NCBI GenBank assembly: GCA_001593935.1
Contig: LUCE01000004.1
Span: 1 to 52,417 of the forward strand
Length of the DNA: 52,417 nt
Direction of reading: 5' to 3'
Source: Candidatus Bathyarchaeota archaeon B26-2
Lineage (GTDB): Archaea; Thermoproteota; Bathyarchaeia; Bathyarchaeales; B26-1
Made by a program: the position numbers and the translations under genes
Notes under the pieces: generated by a model
What the model was told of the DNA's origin: nothing
Seen by the model: the letters and a program-made list of their open reading frames with translations, nothing else
Database searches by the model: none
In this document: positions 25,156 to 33,378 of the stretch, in pieces
Layout of the letters: every line of letters starts with the position of its first letter
Position numbering within the stretch: position 1 is the stretch's first letter

Positions 25156-26655
25156 TTGATAGGTCTCTTGGATGTGCTTTTGCCTACTGTCATCTTAACC
25201 GTCTCGGCCATGCTGACCCTGCCTATACTAACTGTAATTAGGCGTAGGAATAGCCATCACAGGGCTCTAGCTGTGCTCTGGATTGTCGTCCCCTTCTCGG
25301 CGGCAGCTCTCTGGATAATACACCTCTCTTTGGAGTATTATGGGAGTATGGGCTCTCAGCCCTTCGTCTTCGTCTCTTTTGCGCCTGGAGAGGAGGCTCA
25401 CCTCTCAAGCTCTTTCTTGGTGGACGCCGTCTCCATCTACATGGTGATCGTCTACTTACTGATGGGTTTCGCCTCATGCCTATACGGGATCCTTTACATA
25501 GGGTTCGAGGAGAAGCCCTCGGAGCGGTACTTCGCCCTCACCTTCATGGTTGTAGGAAGCGTTATGGCTGCAACCCTCTCAGGGGACTTGCTCACGCTCT
25601 TCATCTTCTGGGAGGCGTCAGCAGCAGGCTCATGCTTCTTGATAGCCTACAGGAAGAGAGCGGACTCCATCGAGGCAAGCATAAAATATCTAGTAATGAT
25701 CGTGATCGCTTCTGGGTTCATTGTCTACGGACTATCCATAATATACGGGCTCGTCGGTTCCCTGAACTTCTGGGTTGTTAGAGACGCTCTCATAACGGCG
25801 CCTGATAAGAGGCTTCTCTTAGCGGCGTTCCTTTTCGTGGCGGCGGGGTACGCGATCGAGACCGCTGTGGTACCTTTTCACATGTGGCTTCCAGACGCCT
25901 ACACTGCGGCTCCACCGTCTTCAGCCGCCTTCTTGTCGGCTATAGTAGATCAAGCGAGCTATTACGTCTTCATGAGGGTTCTAGTTTACATACTCACTCC
26001 ACCTGAGGTTCTGAACTGGCCTGTTGCCTTAGCTGTGTTCTCAGCCCTAACCATGACCGTTGGGAACCTCTTCGCCCTAGCCCAGAGGGATGTTAGGCGC
26101 ATGGTAGCCTACGTTTGCGTGGCAGATATAGGCTACAACCTAGTTGCGATAACGAGCGTGAAGCCATTAGGGGTCATGGGGAACCTCTTCTTCTTCTTTG
26201 TTGGGGGAATGACGACTGCCCTAGCCTTCATGGCCGTAGGCATAGTCAATAGGCTCGGCCTCAAGACTCTAGAGGACTTCGCGGGAGTTGGGAGAAAGTT
26301 CCCCCTCACGAGCATAGCCCTAGTTGTGGCAGCCCTCTCATTCTCAGGGGTCCCCCCGTTCGCAGGTTTTATAGCCAAGTATCTCGTCTTTACGGCGGCC
26401 ATAGAGGCTGGCATGGCTTGGCTGGCGGTCGTTGGGGTTCTAAACTCGGTTCTCCAGTCCGCCTACCTCCTCAGATTAATCCATTACATGTATGCTAGGC
26501 CGGCAGGGAGGAGAGTTAGGGGAGGAGAACCTCGGAATCTTCTCATCCCTGTCTACATAATGGTTGTGGCCATAATAGTTTTGGGCATGTATCCGGCGTT
26601 CGCCTTGGATTTGATTAACCCGGCGGCTTTGCAGCTTTCTTTACTTCTTTCATGA
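25156..26655 (+). CDS. nuoN: Complex I-like antiporter subunit N (NuoN-like)
   Basis: A 499-residue antiporter-like subunit. Glu153 of helix 5 (FIFWEASAAGS) is kept. The helix 7 Lys of the family (FKLSLVPFH in E. coli NuoN) is replaced by Glu235 in YAIETAVVPFHMWLP, and the helix 8 Lys by Asp265 in FLSAIVDQASYY. Lys in helix 12 remains (AGFIAKYLVF). Loss of both relay lysines suggests this subunit may not translocate protons in the usual way, or uses a different ion. The protein is otherwise full length and intact, so it is not decaying. TTG 25156 is the start; the FrhB-CBS gene follows after 15 bases. Confidence 0.92.
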   Translation: MIGLLDVLLPTVILTVSAMLTLPILTVIRRRNSHHRALAVLWIVVPFSAAALWIIHLSLEYYGSMGSQPFVFVSFAPGEEAHLSSSFLVDAVSIYMVIVYLLMGFASCLYGILYIGFEEKPSERYFALTFMVVGSVMAATLSGDLLTLFIFWEASAAGSCFLIAYRKRADSIEASIKYLVMIVIASGFIVYGLSIIYGLVGSLNFWVVRDALITAPDKRLLLAAFLFVAAGYAIETAVVPFHMWLPDAYTAAPPSSAAFLSAIVDQASYYVFMRVLVYILTPPEVLNWPVALAVFSALTMTVGNLFALAQRDVRRMVAYVCVADIGYNLVAITSVKPLGVMGNLFFFFVGGMTTALAFMAVGIVNRLGLKTLEDFAGVGRKFPLTSIALVVAALSFSGVPPFAGFIAKYLVFTAAIEAGMAWLAVVGVLNSVLQSAYLLRLIHYMYARPAGRRVRGGEPRNLLIPVYIMVVAIIVLGMYPAFALDLINPAALQLSLLLS

Positions 26656-26670
26656 CGGTTATATCTCTGA

Positions 26671-28230
26671 TTGGTAGATACTATCTTGAGGCGTAGATTG
26701 ATGAAGAGGGGGAGTAGAGATAGAAGCCTCATAGCCTTCGACGACCTAAATCGTACTGTTATAGGTAAGGGTTTCTGCACTTTCTGTGGGGCGTGTGAGG
26801 CTGCGTGTCCTGTTCATGCGATAAGGATAAGAGATCACGAAATCCATTATGACGACTGCTCGAACTTTCTGGACCTCTGCCCTATCTGCTACGACATCTG
26901 CCCTCATACAGAGCCTCTCCTAATGGAGGCGTTAAGGTTCGTCTCGGACGCCCCCCGGAGAAGGGAGGCGCTAGGATACTACAGGGAGGTCCTCTTCGCG
27001 CAGTCAGTTGACTCCAAGCTTAGAGAAGCGAGCCACAGCGGGGGGGTTGTGACAACTCTACTCATGCAAGGCTTGAAGGACGGCCTTATCGATAGCGCTG
27101 TGATCTCAGAGTCCGAACCTAACTCTCCACTGAAGCTGGCGCCTCAGATAAGTCTAGTTCCGGACGATGTCCTCTCGGCTGTCGACAGCAAGTTCTCACC
27201 GTCCTCGGTGGCCAAAGCCTTTGGGAGCGCGGTTAGAGAGTACGGGCGGGCTAAGATAGCCTTCGTCGGGGTACCTCACCAGATACTTGCCATAAGGAAA
27301 CTTGAGGCTTGGGAACACAAGATAATGGATAGCCTCGAGGTGACGATCGGGCTCTTCTGTCTCTGGATCTTCTCCTTGGACAATCTGCTGAACTACTTGG
27401 CTGGGAGGCTGGGTGTCGACATCCACGAGATCGTCAAGATAGACCTAACTGACACTTATAGGGTCTACACGGCGAAGGGGGTCTTCAAGGTCCCGATCTT
27501 AGAGATTATGTCTCACGTCATGAACAAATGTAGGACGTGTATGGACTTCACGTCGGAGCTGGCGGACATATCTGTTGGCGGAGCTAGCCCTCTCCAAGGT
27601 TGGTCAACCGTCATCATTAGGACCGAGAAGGGTGAAAAAATTTTCAGGAACGCTTTGGAGGCTGGAGCCTTAAGAGTTATGGGGATCGACGAGGCTAAGG
27701 AGGCCTTCGCCCACCTGATCTCGATGGCTACGGGGAAGAAGAGGATAGCCCTAAGAGAGATAAGAAGAATGAGGGATGAGGGCGTGTACATGCCTCCTTC
27801 AGACGTTAGGCTTGCCTTCTTATCTCACGAGGCCTCAGTTCTATCCGATATAAGGATAGAAGAGATTATGACGAGGAGGGTCATAACTGTTCCCCTAGAC
27901 ATGACGGCCTCTCAGCTTCTAGAAACGATGGTGAAACATCACCACATGGGTTATCCGGTCACGGATGCTGAGAACAATCTGGTTGGGATGGTAACCTTCG
28001 AAGACCTTATGGGCGTTCCGAAGGATGAGAGGGACGCAACCTTAGTCAAAGAGATAGCCAAGAGGAGGCTTGTCGTAACCTATCCGGAAGAGTCTGTTCT
28101 AGAGGCTCTCGAGAAGATGAACGGACACGATATCGGGAGGCTTCCGGTAGTCGACCCAGAGAATCCAAAGAAGCTCCTCGGGGTCGTAACAAGGAGCGAC
28201 ATCTTACACTCGTTGGGAAGACGCGTTTAG
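26671..28230 (+). CDS. FrhB/FpoF-like coenzyme F420 oxidoreductase beta subunit fused to two CBS domains
   Basis: Residues 35-80 hold cysteine motifs for two iron-sulfur clusters: CTFCGACEAACP and CSNFLDLCPICYDICP. Residues 100-360 are the FrhB/FdhB/FpoF flavoprotein region, with SHSGGVVTTLLMQGL, AFVGVPHQILAIRKLE and the internal CRTC motif of KCRTCMDFTSELADISVGG. From about residue 393 two CBS domains follow (IEEIMTRRVITVPLDMTA...VGMVTFEDLM and VTYPEESVLEAL...GVVTRSDIL). FrhB-type proteins exchange electrons between F420 and iron-sulfur chains through FAD; CBS pairs commonly bind AMP, ADP, ATP or SAM. Placed last in the operon, it probably docks on the NuoI-like ferredoxin as input or output module under nucleotide control (inference). 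TTG 26671 is used; ATG 26701 is an alternative. Confidence 0.9.
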   Translation: MVDTILRRRLMKRGSRDRSLIAFDDLNRTVIGKGFCTFCGACEAACPVHAIRIRDHEIHYDDCSNFLDLCPICYDICPHTEPLLMEALRFVSDAPRRREALGYYREVLFAQSVDSKLREASHSGGVVTTLLMQGLKDGLIDSAVISESEPNSPLKLAPQISLVPDDVLSAVDSKFSPSSVAKAFGSAVREYGRAKIAFVGVPHQILAIRKLEAWEHKIMDSLEVTIGLFCLWIFSLDNLLNYLAGRLGVDIHEIVKIDLTDTYRVYTAKGVFKVPILEIMSHVMNKCRTCMDFTSELADISVGGASPLQGWSTVIIRTEKGEKIFRNALEAGALRVMGIDEAKEAFAHLISMATGKKRIALREIRRMRDEGVYMPPSDVRLAFLSHEASVLSDIRIEEIMTRRVITVPLDMTASQLLETMVKHHHMGYPVTDAENNLVGMVTFEDLMGVPKDERDATLVKEIAKRRLVVTYPEESVLEALEKMNGHDIGRLPVVDPENPKKLLGVVTRSDILHSLGRRV

Positions 28231-28263
28231 GCCGCTTCTTGAGAGAGGAGTCCCGGAGAGCCT

Positions 28264-29286
28264 TTGAAGTCCGTCGACCGCGTCTTGGCTGCTCTGTATC
28301 ACGAGGAGCCCGATATGGTCCCATGCCTATGGGCCGTTGCATCGGGATTGAGAGGCCTCCAAGATGCCGTATTAAAGAGAGGCCTAAAGCTGCCGGGAGA
28401 CATGGTCAACGTTGGAAGCGTCTTAGATGTCGAGGTCGTTGAGCGTGGGCCCGACTACGAAGTCCTAAAGTCTCCTTTTGGGGACCTCCGTCGGCGTTCA
28501 TACAAGGTGGAGTATGGCTACATCAAACTCGTAAAGCCGGCTGTCTCCAGTCCAGAAGACCTGGATGGGCTGGAACCTCCTGAAGTCTCGATGGAGAGGG
28601 TTGAGGAAATCAAGAAGGTCGTTGAGGCACATGAGGATTACTTCACTTTTATAGGGCATGAGAGCCCCTTCGACTCTGTGACCCAGCATCTTAGGGGTTT
28701 CGAGCAGTTTCTTCCCGACATTCTTGGGAACCCTAGCTTCGCTAGGAGGCTCCTAGAATTCGCCGTTAAACCCCAAGTTGAGTTCGCTAAAGCCGTGATA
28801 GAGGAGGCGGGAGTTCAAGGGGTCTGGCTTACGGGAGACCTAGGGGACCGCCATGGACCCTTCATCTCCCCAAAGACCTATAGGGAGGTCCTATACCCGT
28901 GGGACCGCATGGTCGTCGACTCCTACCACAAGCTGGGAGCCTTCGTCTTCCTCCACAGCCATGGAAACCTAAACCTCATCTTGGACGACCTTGTGGAGGC
29001 TGGTTTCGACGCCCTTAACCCGATAGACGAGGCAGAAGGAATGAGTCTGGCCGCCTTGAAGGAAAAGTACGGCGACAAGATAACGCTCGTCCCTCAGCCC
29101 TCAACCTACAAGCTCGAGAGGATGCCGAAGGACGAGATAGAGGAGTACTTGGCAAGCCAGATAGGAGCAGCCGCCCATGGGGGAGGGCTCATCTACTACG
29201 GCGTAATCGTCAATATGCCCATAGGGAACGCCGAATGCTACGTGAGGGCCTTCGAGAGGCTTAGGAGATACCCCGTTAGATTCTGA
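28264..29286 (+). CDS. Uroporphyrinogen decarboxylase (URO-D) superfamily protein
   Basis: A 340-residue URO-D-fold barrel. The N-terminus RVLAALYHEEPDMVP, the middle GDLGDRHGPFISPKTYREVLYP and the C-terminal LNPIDEAEGMSLAALKEKYG are family landmarks. True HemE is unlikely in this setting; the family includes corrinoid-dependent methyltransferases such as MtaA and CmuA. The zinc motif of those enzymes, H-x-C, reads H-S-H-G-N here (LHSHGNLNL), so any metal site is altered. No corrinoid protein or MtaB-like partner is adjacent. TTG 28264 has GGAGAG upstream. It begins 33 bases after the FrhB-CBS gene and may be on the same transcript. Confidence 0.85.
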   Translation: MKSVDRVLAALYHEEPDMVPCLWAVASGLRGLQDAVLKRGLKLPGDMVNVGSVLDVEVVERGPDYEVLKSPFGDLRRRSYKVEYGYIKLVKPAVSSPEDLDGLEPPEVSMERVEEIKKVVEAHEDYFTFIGHESPFDSVTQHLRGFEQFLPDILGNPSFARRLLEFAVKPQVEFAKAVIEEAGVQGVWLTGDLGDRHGPFISPKTYREVLYPWDRMVVDSYHKLGAFVFLHSHGNLNLILDDLVEAGFDALNPIDEAEGMSLAALKEKYGDKITLVPQPSTYKLERMPKDEIEEYLASQIGAAAHGGGLIYYGVIVNMPIGNAECYVRAFERLRRYPVRF

Positions 29287-29291
29287 GAGCA

Positions 29292-29645
29292 TTATCTCTG
29301 GTATGGGATGAGGCAGAGGAACTTTAAGGCCTGATCGCTGACGTTCCTGAATTGGTGATTCTCGTTTGGAGGTATGAAGATTACGGAGCCCTCGGCGATC
29401 TCGTGCTCGCCATCCTCACCTACGACTACGCCCTTACCCTCCAAGACGAAGACCTCATGTTCCCACGGGTGCTTATGGTACGGGGTGTATCCGCCGGGCT
29501 CAAGCTCGAAGAGCCTCATGGCGAAGTTCTCAGCCCCGATCTTCTCATCTATGAGCCACCTAACCCTAACCTTGAGCGCTCCTTCACCCACATCCTCAGC
29601 CTCAACGTCGCGGTGATCGAAGACCTTCAACCGAACATCCCCCAC
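29292..29645 (-). CDS. Cupin domain protein
   Basis: A 117-residue single-domain cupin. Motif 1 is GGYTPYHKHPWEHEVFVLEGKG, here represented by YHKHPWEHEVFVLEG with His, His and Glu metal ligands, and motif 2 is GSVIFIPPNENHQFRN with the final His. It should bind one metal ion; the substrate is unknown. GTG 29645 is probably leaderless, since CTTAAAGTA lies about 27 bases upstream on the minus strand. It converges on the URO-D gene with five bases between the stops. Confidence 0.88.
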   Translation of the reverse strand: MGDVRLKVFDHRDVEAEDVGEGALKVRVRWLIDEKIGAENFAMRLFELEPGGYTPYHKHPWEHEVFVLEGKGVVVGEDGEHEIAEGSVIFIPPNENHQFRNVSDQALKFLCLIPYQR

Positions 29646-29751
29646 CTCTTAAAATAGTCTAATCATCCTTCTCAGAGATACTTTAAGAGGCTTGTGGTAG
29701 ATGTGAACCTTTTCCTGTTTTGAGTACACAAATGTTTTTTCTTTTGAGTGC

Positions 29752-30903
29752 TCAAGAGAGGAGTCTCTTAGCCGCTTCGACGCTTGCTCCATCCTTAACC
29801 GGGTATCCCATGTCGGCTAAGGCTTTCTCGAGGGCGCTTACGGTCGTTATCACCTCTGGAGCCGAGATCGTGCCCATACATCCTATTCTGAAGATGAGGT
29901 CTCTAACCTTCCCAGCTCCGCCGGCTATAACTACTTTGTATCGTTCTCTCATGAGTCTACGAACCTCGAGGCCGTCTACACTCGTAGGCCTCTTGAAGGC
30001 GATCACGGTGTTAGATCGGGCTTCCTTCTTGGGAAAGACTTCGAGTCCCAAGGCTTCAATAGCCTCGTAGAAGGCTTCGCTGCAGACCCTATGCCTCTCG
30101 AAGCGTTTCTCTAGGCCTTCCTCCCGTATCATCTTCAAGGCTTCGTCGAGGGCGTAGAAGAGTGGGATCGCAGGCGTGAACGGAGTCTCCCATCGATCTT
30201 GGAAGCTCCTCATCGTGAGGAGGTCGTAGTAGAAGGGCCGCTTCGTCCTCTCGATCCATTTCCAAGCCCTCTCGCTGACCGAGATCAGGGATAGACCCGG
30301 CGGGCATGCCAGACACTTCTGGCTCCCAGCCACACAGACGTCTACGTTCCATTCATCCACCGGAAGCGTGTCTCCTCCAAGTATCGAGACAGCGTCTACG
30401 AGGAGGAGTAAGCCTCTCTCCTTAGCGATCTTCCCGATCTCGGGGAGGTCGCGCACTGTGACGCCCGTAGAGGTCTCGTTGTAGACTATGGCTATGATCT
30501 TTACGTCCTCCTCGAGTTCCAATCTCTGTTCTATCTGGTCCGCCGTGGGGGCTTCCCCGTACTCTAGCTTGATCTCGAGGGGTGAGCCTCCCCTCCTGAC
30601 GATCTTCTCCTTCATCCGCTCGCTGAAGAGCCCGAAGACCGGGATGAGGACCTTGTCGCCGGGGTTCACGAGGTTGCTGACCGCGCACTCAACCCCTCCC
30701 GTGCCGGATGCCGTGAGGACGAAGACCTCGCCTTCCGTCTGGAAGAGGTACCTCAAGTTCTCGATTATACCCTTGTATAGGGCCCTGAACTCCGGCCCCC
30801 TATGGCTTATCATGGGCTTCATCATAGCCTTAGAGACGCGTTCCGGGACGTTAGTAGGGCCCGGAACCATGATTAGGCTTCTCTCAGAAAACTCGCAGTC
30901 CAA
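29752..30903 (-). CDS. Class V (alanine-glyoxylate/serine-pyruvate type) aminotransferase
   Basis: A 383-residue PLP-dependent aminotransferase of fold type I, class V. The start region MVPGPTNVPERV, the cofactor phosphate loop TASGTGGVECA, the aspartate VDAVSILGGD and the Schiff-base Lys196 in VAGSQKCLACPPG are all present. The closest named enzymes are alanine-glyoxylate and serine-glyoxylate aminotransferases, also archaeal aspartate or phosphoserine types; I cannot choose among them. TTG 30903 is preceded by GGTGAAG. It is divergent from the DUF62 gene, with about 100 bases between. Confidence 0.92.
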   Translation of the reverse strand: MDCEFSERSLIMVPGPTNVPERVSKAMMKPMISHRGPEFRALYKGIIENLRYLFQTEGEVFVLTASGTGGVECAVSNLVNPGDKVLIPVFGLFSERMKEKIVRRGGSPLEIKLEYGEAPTADQIEQRLELEEDVKIIAIVYNETSTGVTVRDLPEIGKIAKERGLLLLVDAVSILGGDTLPVDEWNVDVCVAGSQKCLACPPGLSLISVSERAWKWIERTKRPFYYDLLTMRSFQDRWETPFTPAIPLFYALDEALKMIREEGLEKRFERHRVCSEAFYEAIEALGLEVFPKKEARSNTVIAFKRPTSVDGLEVRRLMRERYKVVIAGGAGKVRDLIFRIGCMGTISAPEVITTVSALEKALADMGYPVKDGASVEAAKRLLS

Positions 30904-31006
30904 CCTTACTTCACCATTCCAACCGGAGCGAAGCCACGGGTCTAATTCAAATAAGTTACGTTATTATTAACCTTTTGCATTCAAGATTCTTAAGGAGCGT
31001 TTAGAC

Positions 31007-31843
31007 TTGACCGAGCCGTCTGACATTTCGAAGCCTCCAATCGTTACTTTACTCACGGACTTCGGCTTGAGGGACCCCTACGTCTCCGAGATGAAGGCAG
31101 TCATCCTCTCGATCTGCCCAAGGGCCGAGATCGTCGATGTAAGCCACCTCGTAAGGAAGTTCGACATCCGGATGGGAGCCTTCATCTTAGCTCAGGCTGC
31201 ACCCTACTTCCCGGATGGAACAGTTCACGTCGCCGTCGTGGACCCCGGAGTTGGGACGGAGAGGCGTCCCATAATCGTTGAGACGAGACGCAGCTTCTAC
31301 GTGGGACCCGACAACGGGGTTCTCATGCTGTCAGCCCGGAGAGAAGGAATCCGCCACATCTACGAGATCAAGAACCGAGAGTACATGCTCAAGAAAGTCT
31401 CGAGAACCTTCCATGGACGCGACATCTTCAGTCCAGCTGCGGCCCATCTGGCCCTCGGGGTTCATCCAAACCTCTTCGGGCCGGAGGTAAGCGACCCAGT
31501 GATGCCCGGCTTCACTGAACCTAAGGTCCGTGGACGCGAGGTTCTAGGTGAGGTGATTCACGTAGACGACTTCGGGAACCTCGTGACAAACATCTCGTTG
31601 GAGAACCTTCTGGAGATAGGGGTTAAAGAGGGCGAGAACCTCAGAGTTGAGGTTGGAGGAAGAAGTCTCGACTTGAGGCTCTGCACGGCTTACGGCGAGG
31701 TCTCTCCGGGAGAGATGCTCACCGTGATCGGGGGAAGCGGTTTCTTAGAGGTCTCGGTGAACATGGGCAGCGCATCTCGGACTCTCGGGTGCGAGGTGGG
31801 TGAACTTGTCCGCGTCACGTCGCTGAGGAAGGCTGGGTTGTGA
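31007..31843 (+). CDS. SAM hydroxide adenosyltransferase (DUF62 / SAM hydrolase) family protein
   Basis: A 278-residue DUF62 protein, related to SAM-dependent fluorinase and chlorinase. The opening TLLTDFGLRDPYVSEMK, HVAVVDPGVGTERRP, and FYVGPDNGVL are the SAM-site segments, and DDFGNLVTNIS and the C-terminal barrel follow. Archaeal members hydrolyse SAM to adenosine and methionine; there is no reason to expect halogenation. TTG 31007 follows AAGGAG at about nine bases. Its stop overlaps the GTG start of xpf by four bases (GTGA), so the two genes are translationally coupled. Confidence 0.92.
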   Translation: MTEPSDISKPPIVTLLTDFGLRDPYVSEMKAVILSICPRAEIVDVSHLVRKFDIRMGAFILAQAAPYFPDGTVHVAVVDPGVGTERRPIIVETRRSFYVGPDNGVLMLSARREGIRHIYEIKNREYMLKKVSRTFHGRDIFSPAAAHLALGVHPNLFGPEVSDPVMPGFTEPKVRGREVLGEVIHVDDFGNLVTNISLENLLEIGVKEGENLRVEVGGRSLDLRLCTAYGEVSPGEMLTVIGGSGFLEVSVNMGSASRTLGCEVGELVRVTSLRKAGL

Positions 31844-32544
31844 GGGCCGTGTCGAGGACTCGTAGGATAAGGGTTATAGTCGACGAGAGGGAGCGGCCCT
31901 CCGGGGTTCCTGACGTTCTGAAGGGCTTCAACTTGATGGTTGATTATAGGGTTCTCGAGGTTGGAGACTACATAGTCTCACGTTACGCCGTCGAGCGTAA
32001 GGAGGTTCACGACTTCGTCCGCTCCCTATACTCGGGTAGAATCTTTGACCAAGCTCAACGCCTTGCCGAGGCTTATGAGAGGCCGATCCTCATAGTTGAG
32101 GGGGACCTCCGTCCAATCTTGGAGGGAAAGATCAAGCCTCAAGCCTACTGGGGAGCAGTGGCAACCTTGGCGCTCGGTTACGGGTTACACGCCTTCTTCA
32201 CTCCAGACGAGTTTCAGACCGCCAACCTTCTCTACGCGTTGGCGAAGAGGAAGATCGACGCCAAACCTGTCAGGCCGTTGGTCAGGAAGAAACCGAGGAT
32301 AGACGACTTGAGAAAGATGCAGATATTCCAAGTCTCAGGTCTCCCGGGAGTCGGCCCCAAGACCTCTGAAAGGCTGCTTAAGAGGTTCAAGACCGTCAGA
32401 GGAGTCTTCACAGCCTCGGTGGCCGAACTCTCCACCGTGAGAGGGCTGGGCAGAGTCAAAGCCGAGAAGATCGCGAGGTTCCTAGATGCGCCATACCAGC
32501 CGCTCAGAAAGGAACCCCAACAACTCCGCCTCAACGATGCTTAA
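31840..32544 (+). CDS. xpf: XPF/ERCC4-type structure-specific nuclease
   Basis: A short, helicase-free archaeal XPF of 234 residues. The ERCC4 nuclease core has VDERERPSGVPDVL, the GDYIVS strand and VERKEVHDFVRSLYSGR, providing the acidic metal ligands and the ERK motif. Two helix-hairpin-helix motifs follow, SGLPGVGPKTSERLLKRF and VRGLGRVKAEKIARFL. Such enzymes cut branched DNA near single-strand junctions, often stimulated by PCNA; the C-terminal tail (QQLRLNDA) lacks a convincing PIP box. GTG 31840 overlaps the DUF62 stop. Its 3' end overlaps the convergent membrane regulator by 14 bases. Confidence 0.93.
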   Translation: MRAVSRTRRIRVIVDERERPSGVPDVLKGFNLMVDYRVLEVGDYIVSRYAVERKEVHDFVRSLYSGRIFDQAQRLAEAYERPILIVEGDLRPILEGKIKPQAYWGAVATLALGYGLHAFFTPDEFQTANLLYALAKRKIDAKPVRPLVRKKPRIDDLRKMQIFQVSGLPGVGPKTSERLLKRFKTVRGVFTASVAELSTVRGLGRVKAEKIARFLDAPYQPLRKEPQQLRLNDA

Positions 32545-33271
32545 GCGTTGTGAAAGACTCATGCCTGATCTTACGTATCGTCTCGAGCATCAATATTCCT
32601 AGGAAAGGGAGAAGCCCCATGCTCACGAAGGACAAGAAGACAGGTTGAATTTGTTGGATGTGTTTTGGATCTTGGGCTGAGACGAATATAAGAGGCAGTC
32701 TTAAGTCTAGAAGAGCGAAGGTTATCATCATCCCTATGAGAAGCGCTAATGAGAAGAGTGGAGGCTTATAGAGGTCATACGGGTTGTGGCTCCCCGTCCG
32801 TCTAACCGTCAATAACCACATGAAAAAAGCCGGAACAAGAAGAGCGTAGACCAGACCTAGGGCAGCCACCCCGGCCCCTAAGAGCCACAACAACCAGATT
32901 CCGGGGTTGATTAGGGTTGTTAAGAACCCAGCCGACCCTATGAGAACGGCGTCCCCACCCGTTAAGGGCTTGGCTTCAGACCTCTTCTCCGGAAACCTTA
33001 TTAGGAGCTGCGAGGCCAATCTGCCTTTCTCCGTTAGGCAATACCTGCCGTTCTCATCCTTCTCTATAAGGTCTCCCAGCATCTTCAAGTGGTAGTTGAG
33101 CTTCCCAGTGTTAGTTAAGCCAAGGATTCCCATCAACTCTGTGTAGGTCAGTTCACTCCTCCTGTGAAGCTCCAGAACTATCCTCCTCCTAATCGGGTGC
33201 TTGAGTATCCTATGTAGAGACTCTAAGTCTACACTCAACTCTCTCCAGCCTCTATTCTCCAGCAACCCCAA
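32531..33271 (-). CDS. Membrane-anchored ArsR-like winged-helix regulator
   Basis: Residues 15-95 form a winged-helix domain of the ArsR kind: ILKHPIRRRIVLELHRR, TYTELMGILGL and LNYHLKMLGDLIEKDENG with the wing YCLTEKGRLA. After it come about four hydrophobic segments (near 107-127, 128-152, 170-190 and 210-232). Archaeal proteins of this design are thought to be one-component membrane-linked regulators; signal and targets are unknown. TTG 33271 is the likely start, with AGTCTTAAATC about 27 bases upstream on the minus strand, suggesting a leaderless message. It is divergent from the M20 peptidase, its most likely neighbour target (inference). Confidence 0.8.
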   Translation of the reverse strand: MGLLENRGWRELSVDLESLHRILKHPIRRRIVLELHRRSELTYTELMGILGLTNTGKLNYHLKMLGDLIEKDENGRYCLTEKGRLASQLLIRFPEKRSEAKPLTGGDAVLIGSAGFLTTLINPGIWLLWLLGAGVAALGLVYALLVPAFFMWLLTVRRTGSHNPYDLYKPPLFSLALLIGMMITFALLDLRLPLIFVSAQDPKHIQQIQPVFLSFVSMGLLPFLGILMLETIRKIRHESFTTLKHR

Positions 33272-33378
33272 ACATGAATCCTGAAGAGCCCGATTTAAGA
33301 CTATTTGACTAAAAAATTTATCATAACCTTATCACAGACCTATTCTTTACATGAAGAACAAAGAGGAAACTGAACAAT
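33272..33378. promoter_or_regulatory. Overlapping divergent promoters, membrane regulator / M20 peptidase
   Basis: An AT-rich core (AAAAAATTTATCATAACC, about 33310-33327) can be read as TATA on either strand, and AGTCTTAAATC lies nearer the regulator. Both genes start with TTG. The overlap would let binding at one site affect both genes. Confidence 0.4.

Noticed and set aside
31007-31843. Fluorinase or chlorinase activity
   Set aside because: The protein belongs to the wider DUF62 family, whose archaeal members use water as nucleophile; nothing points to a halide site.
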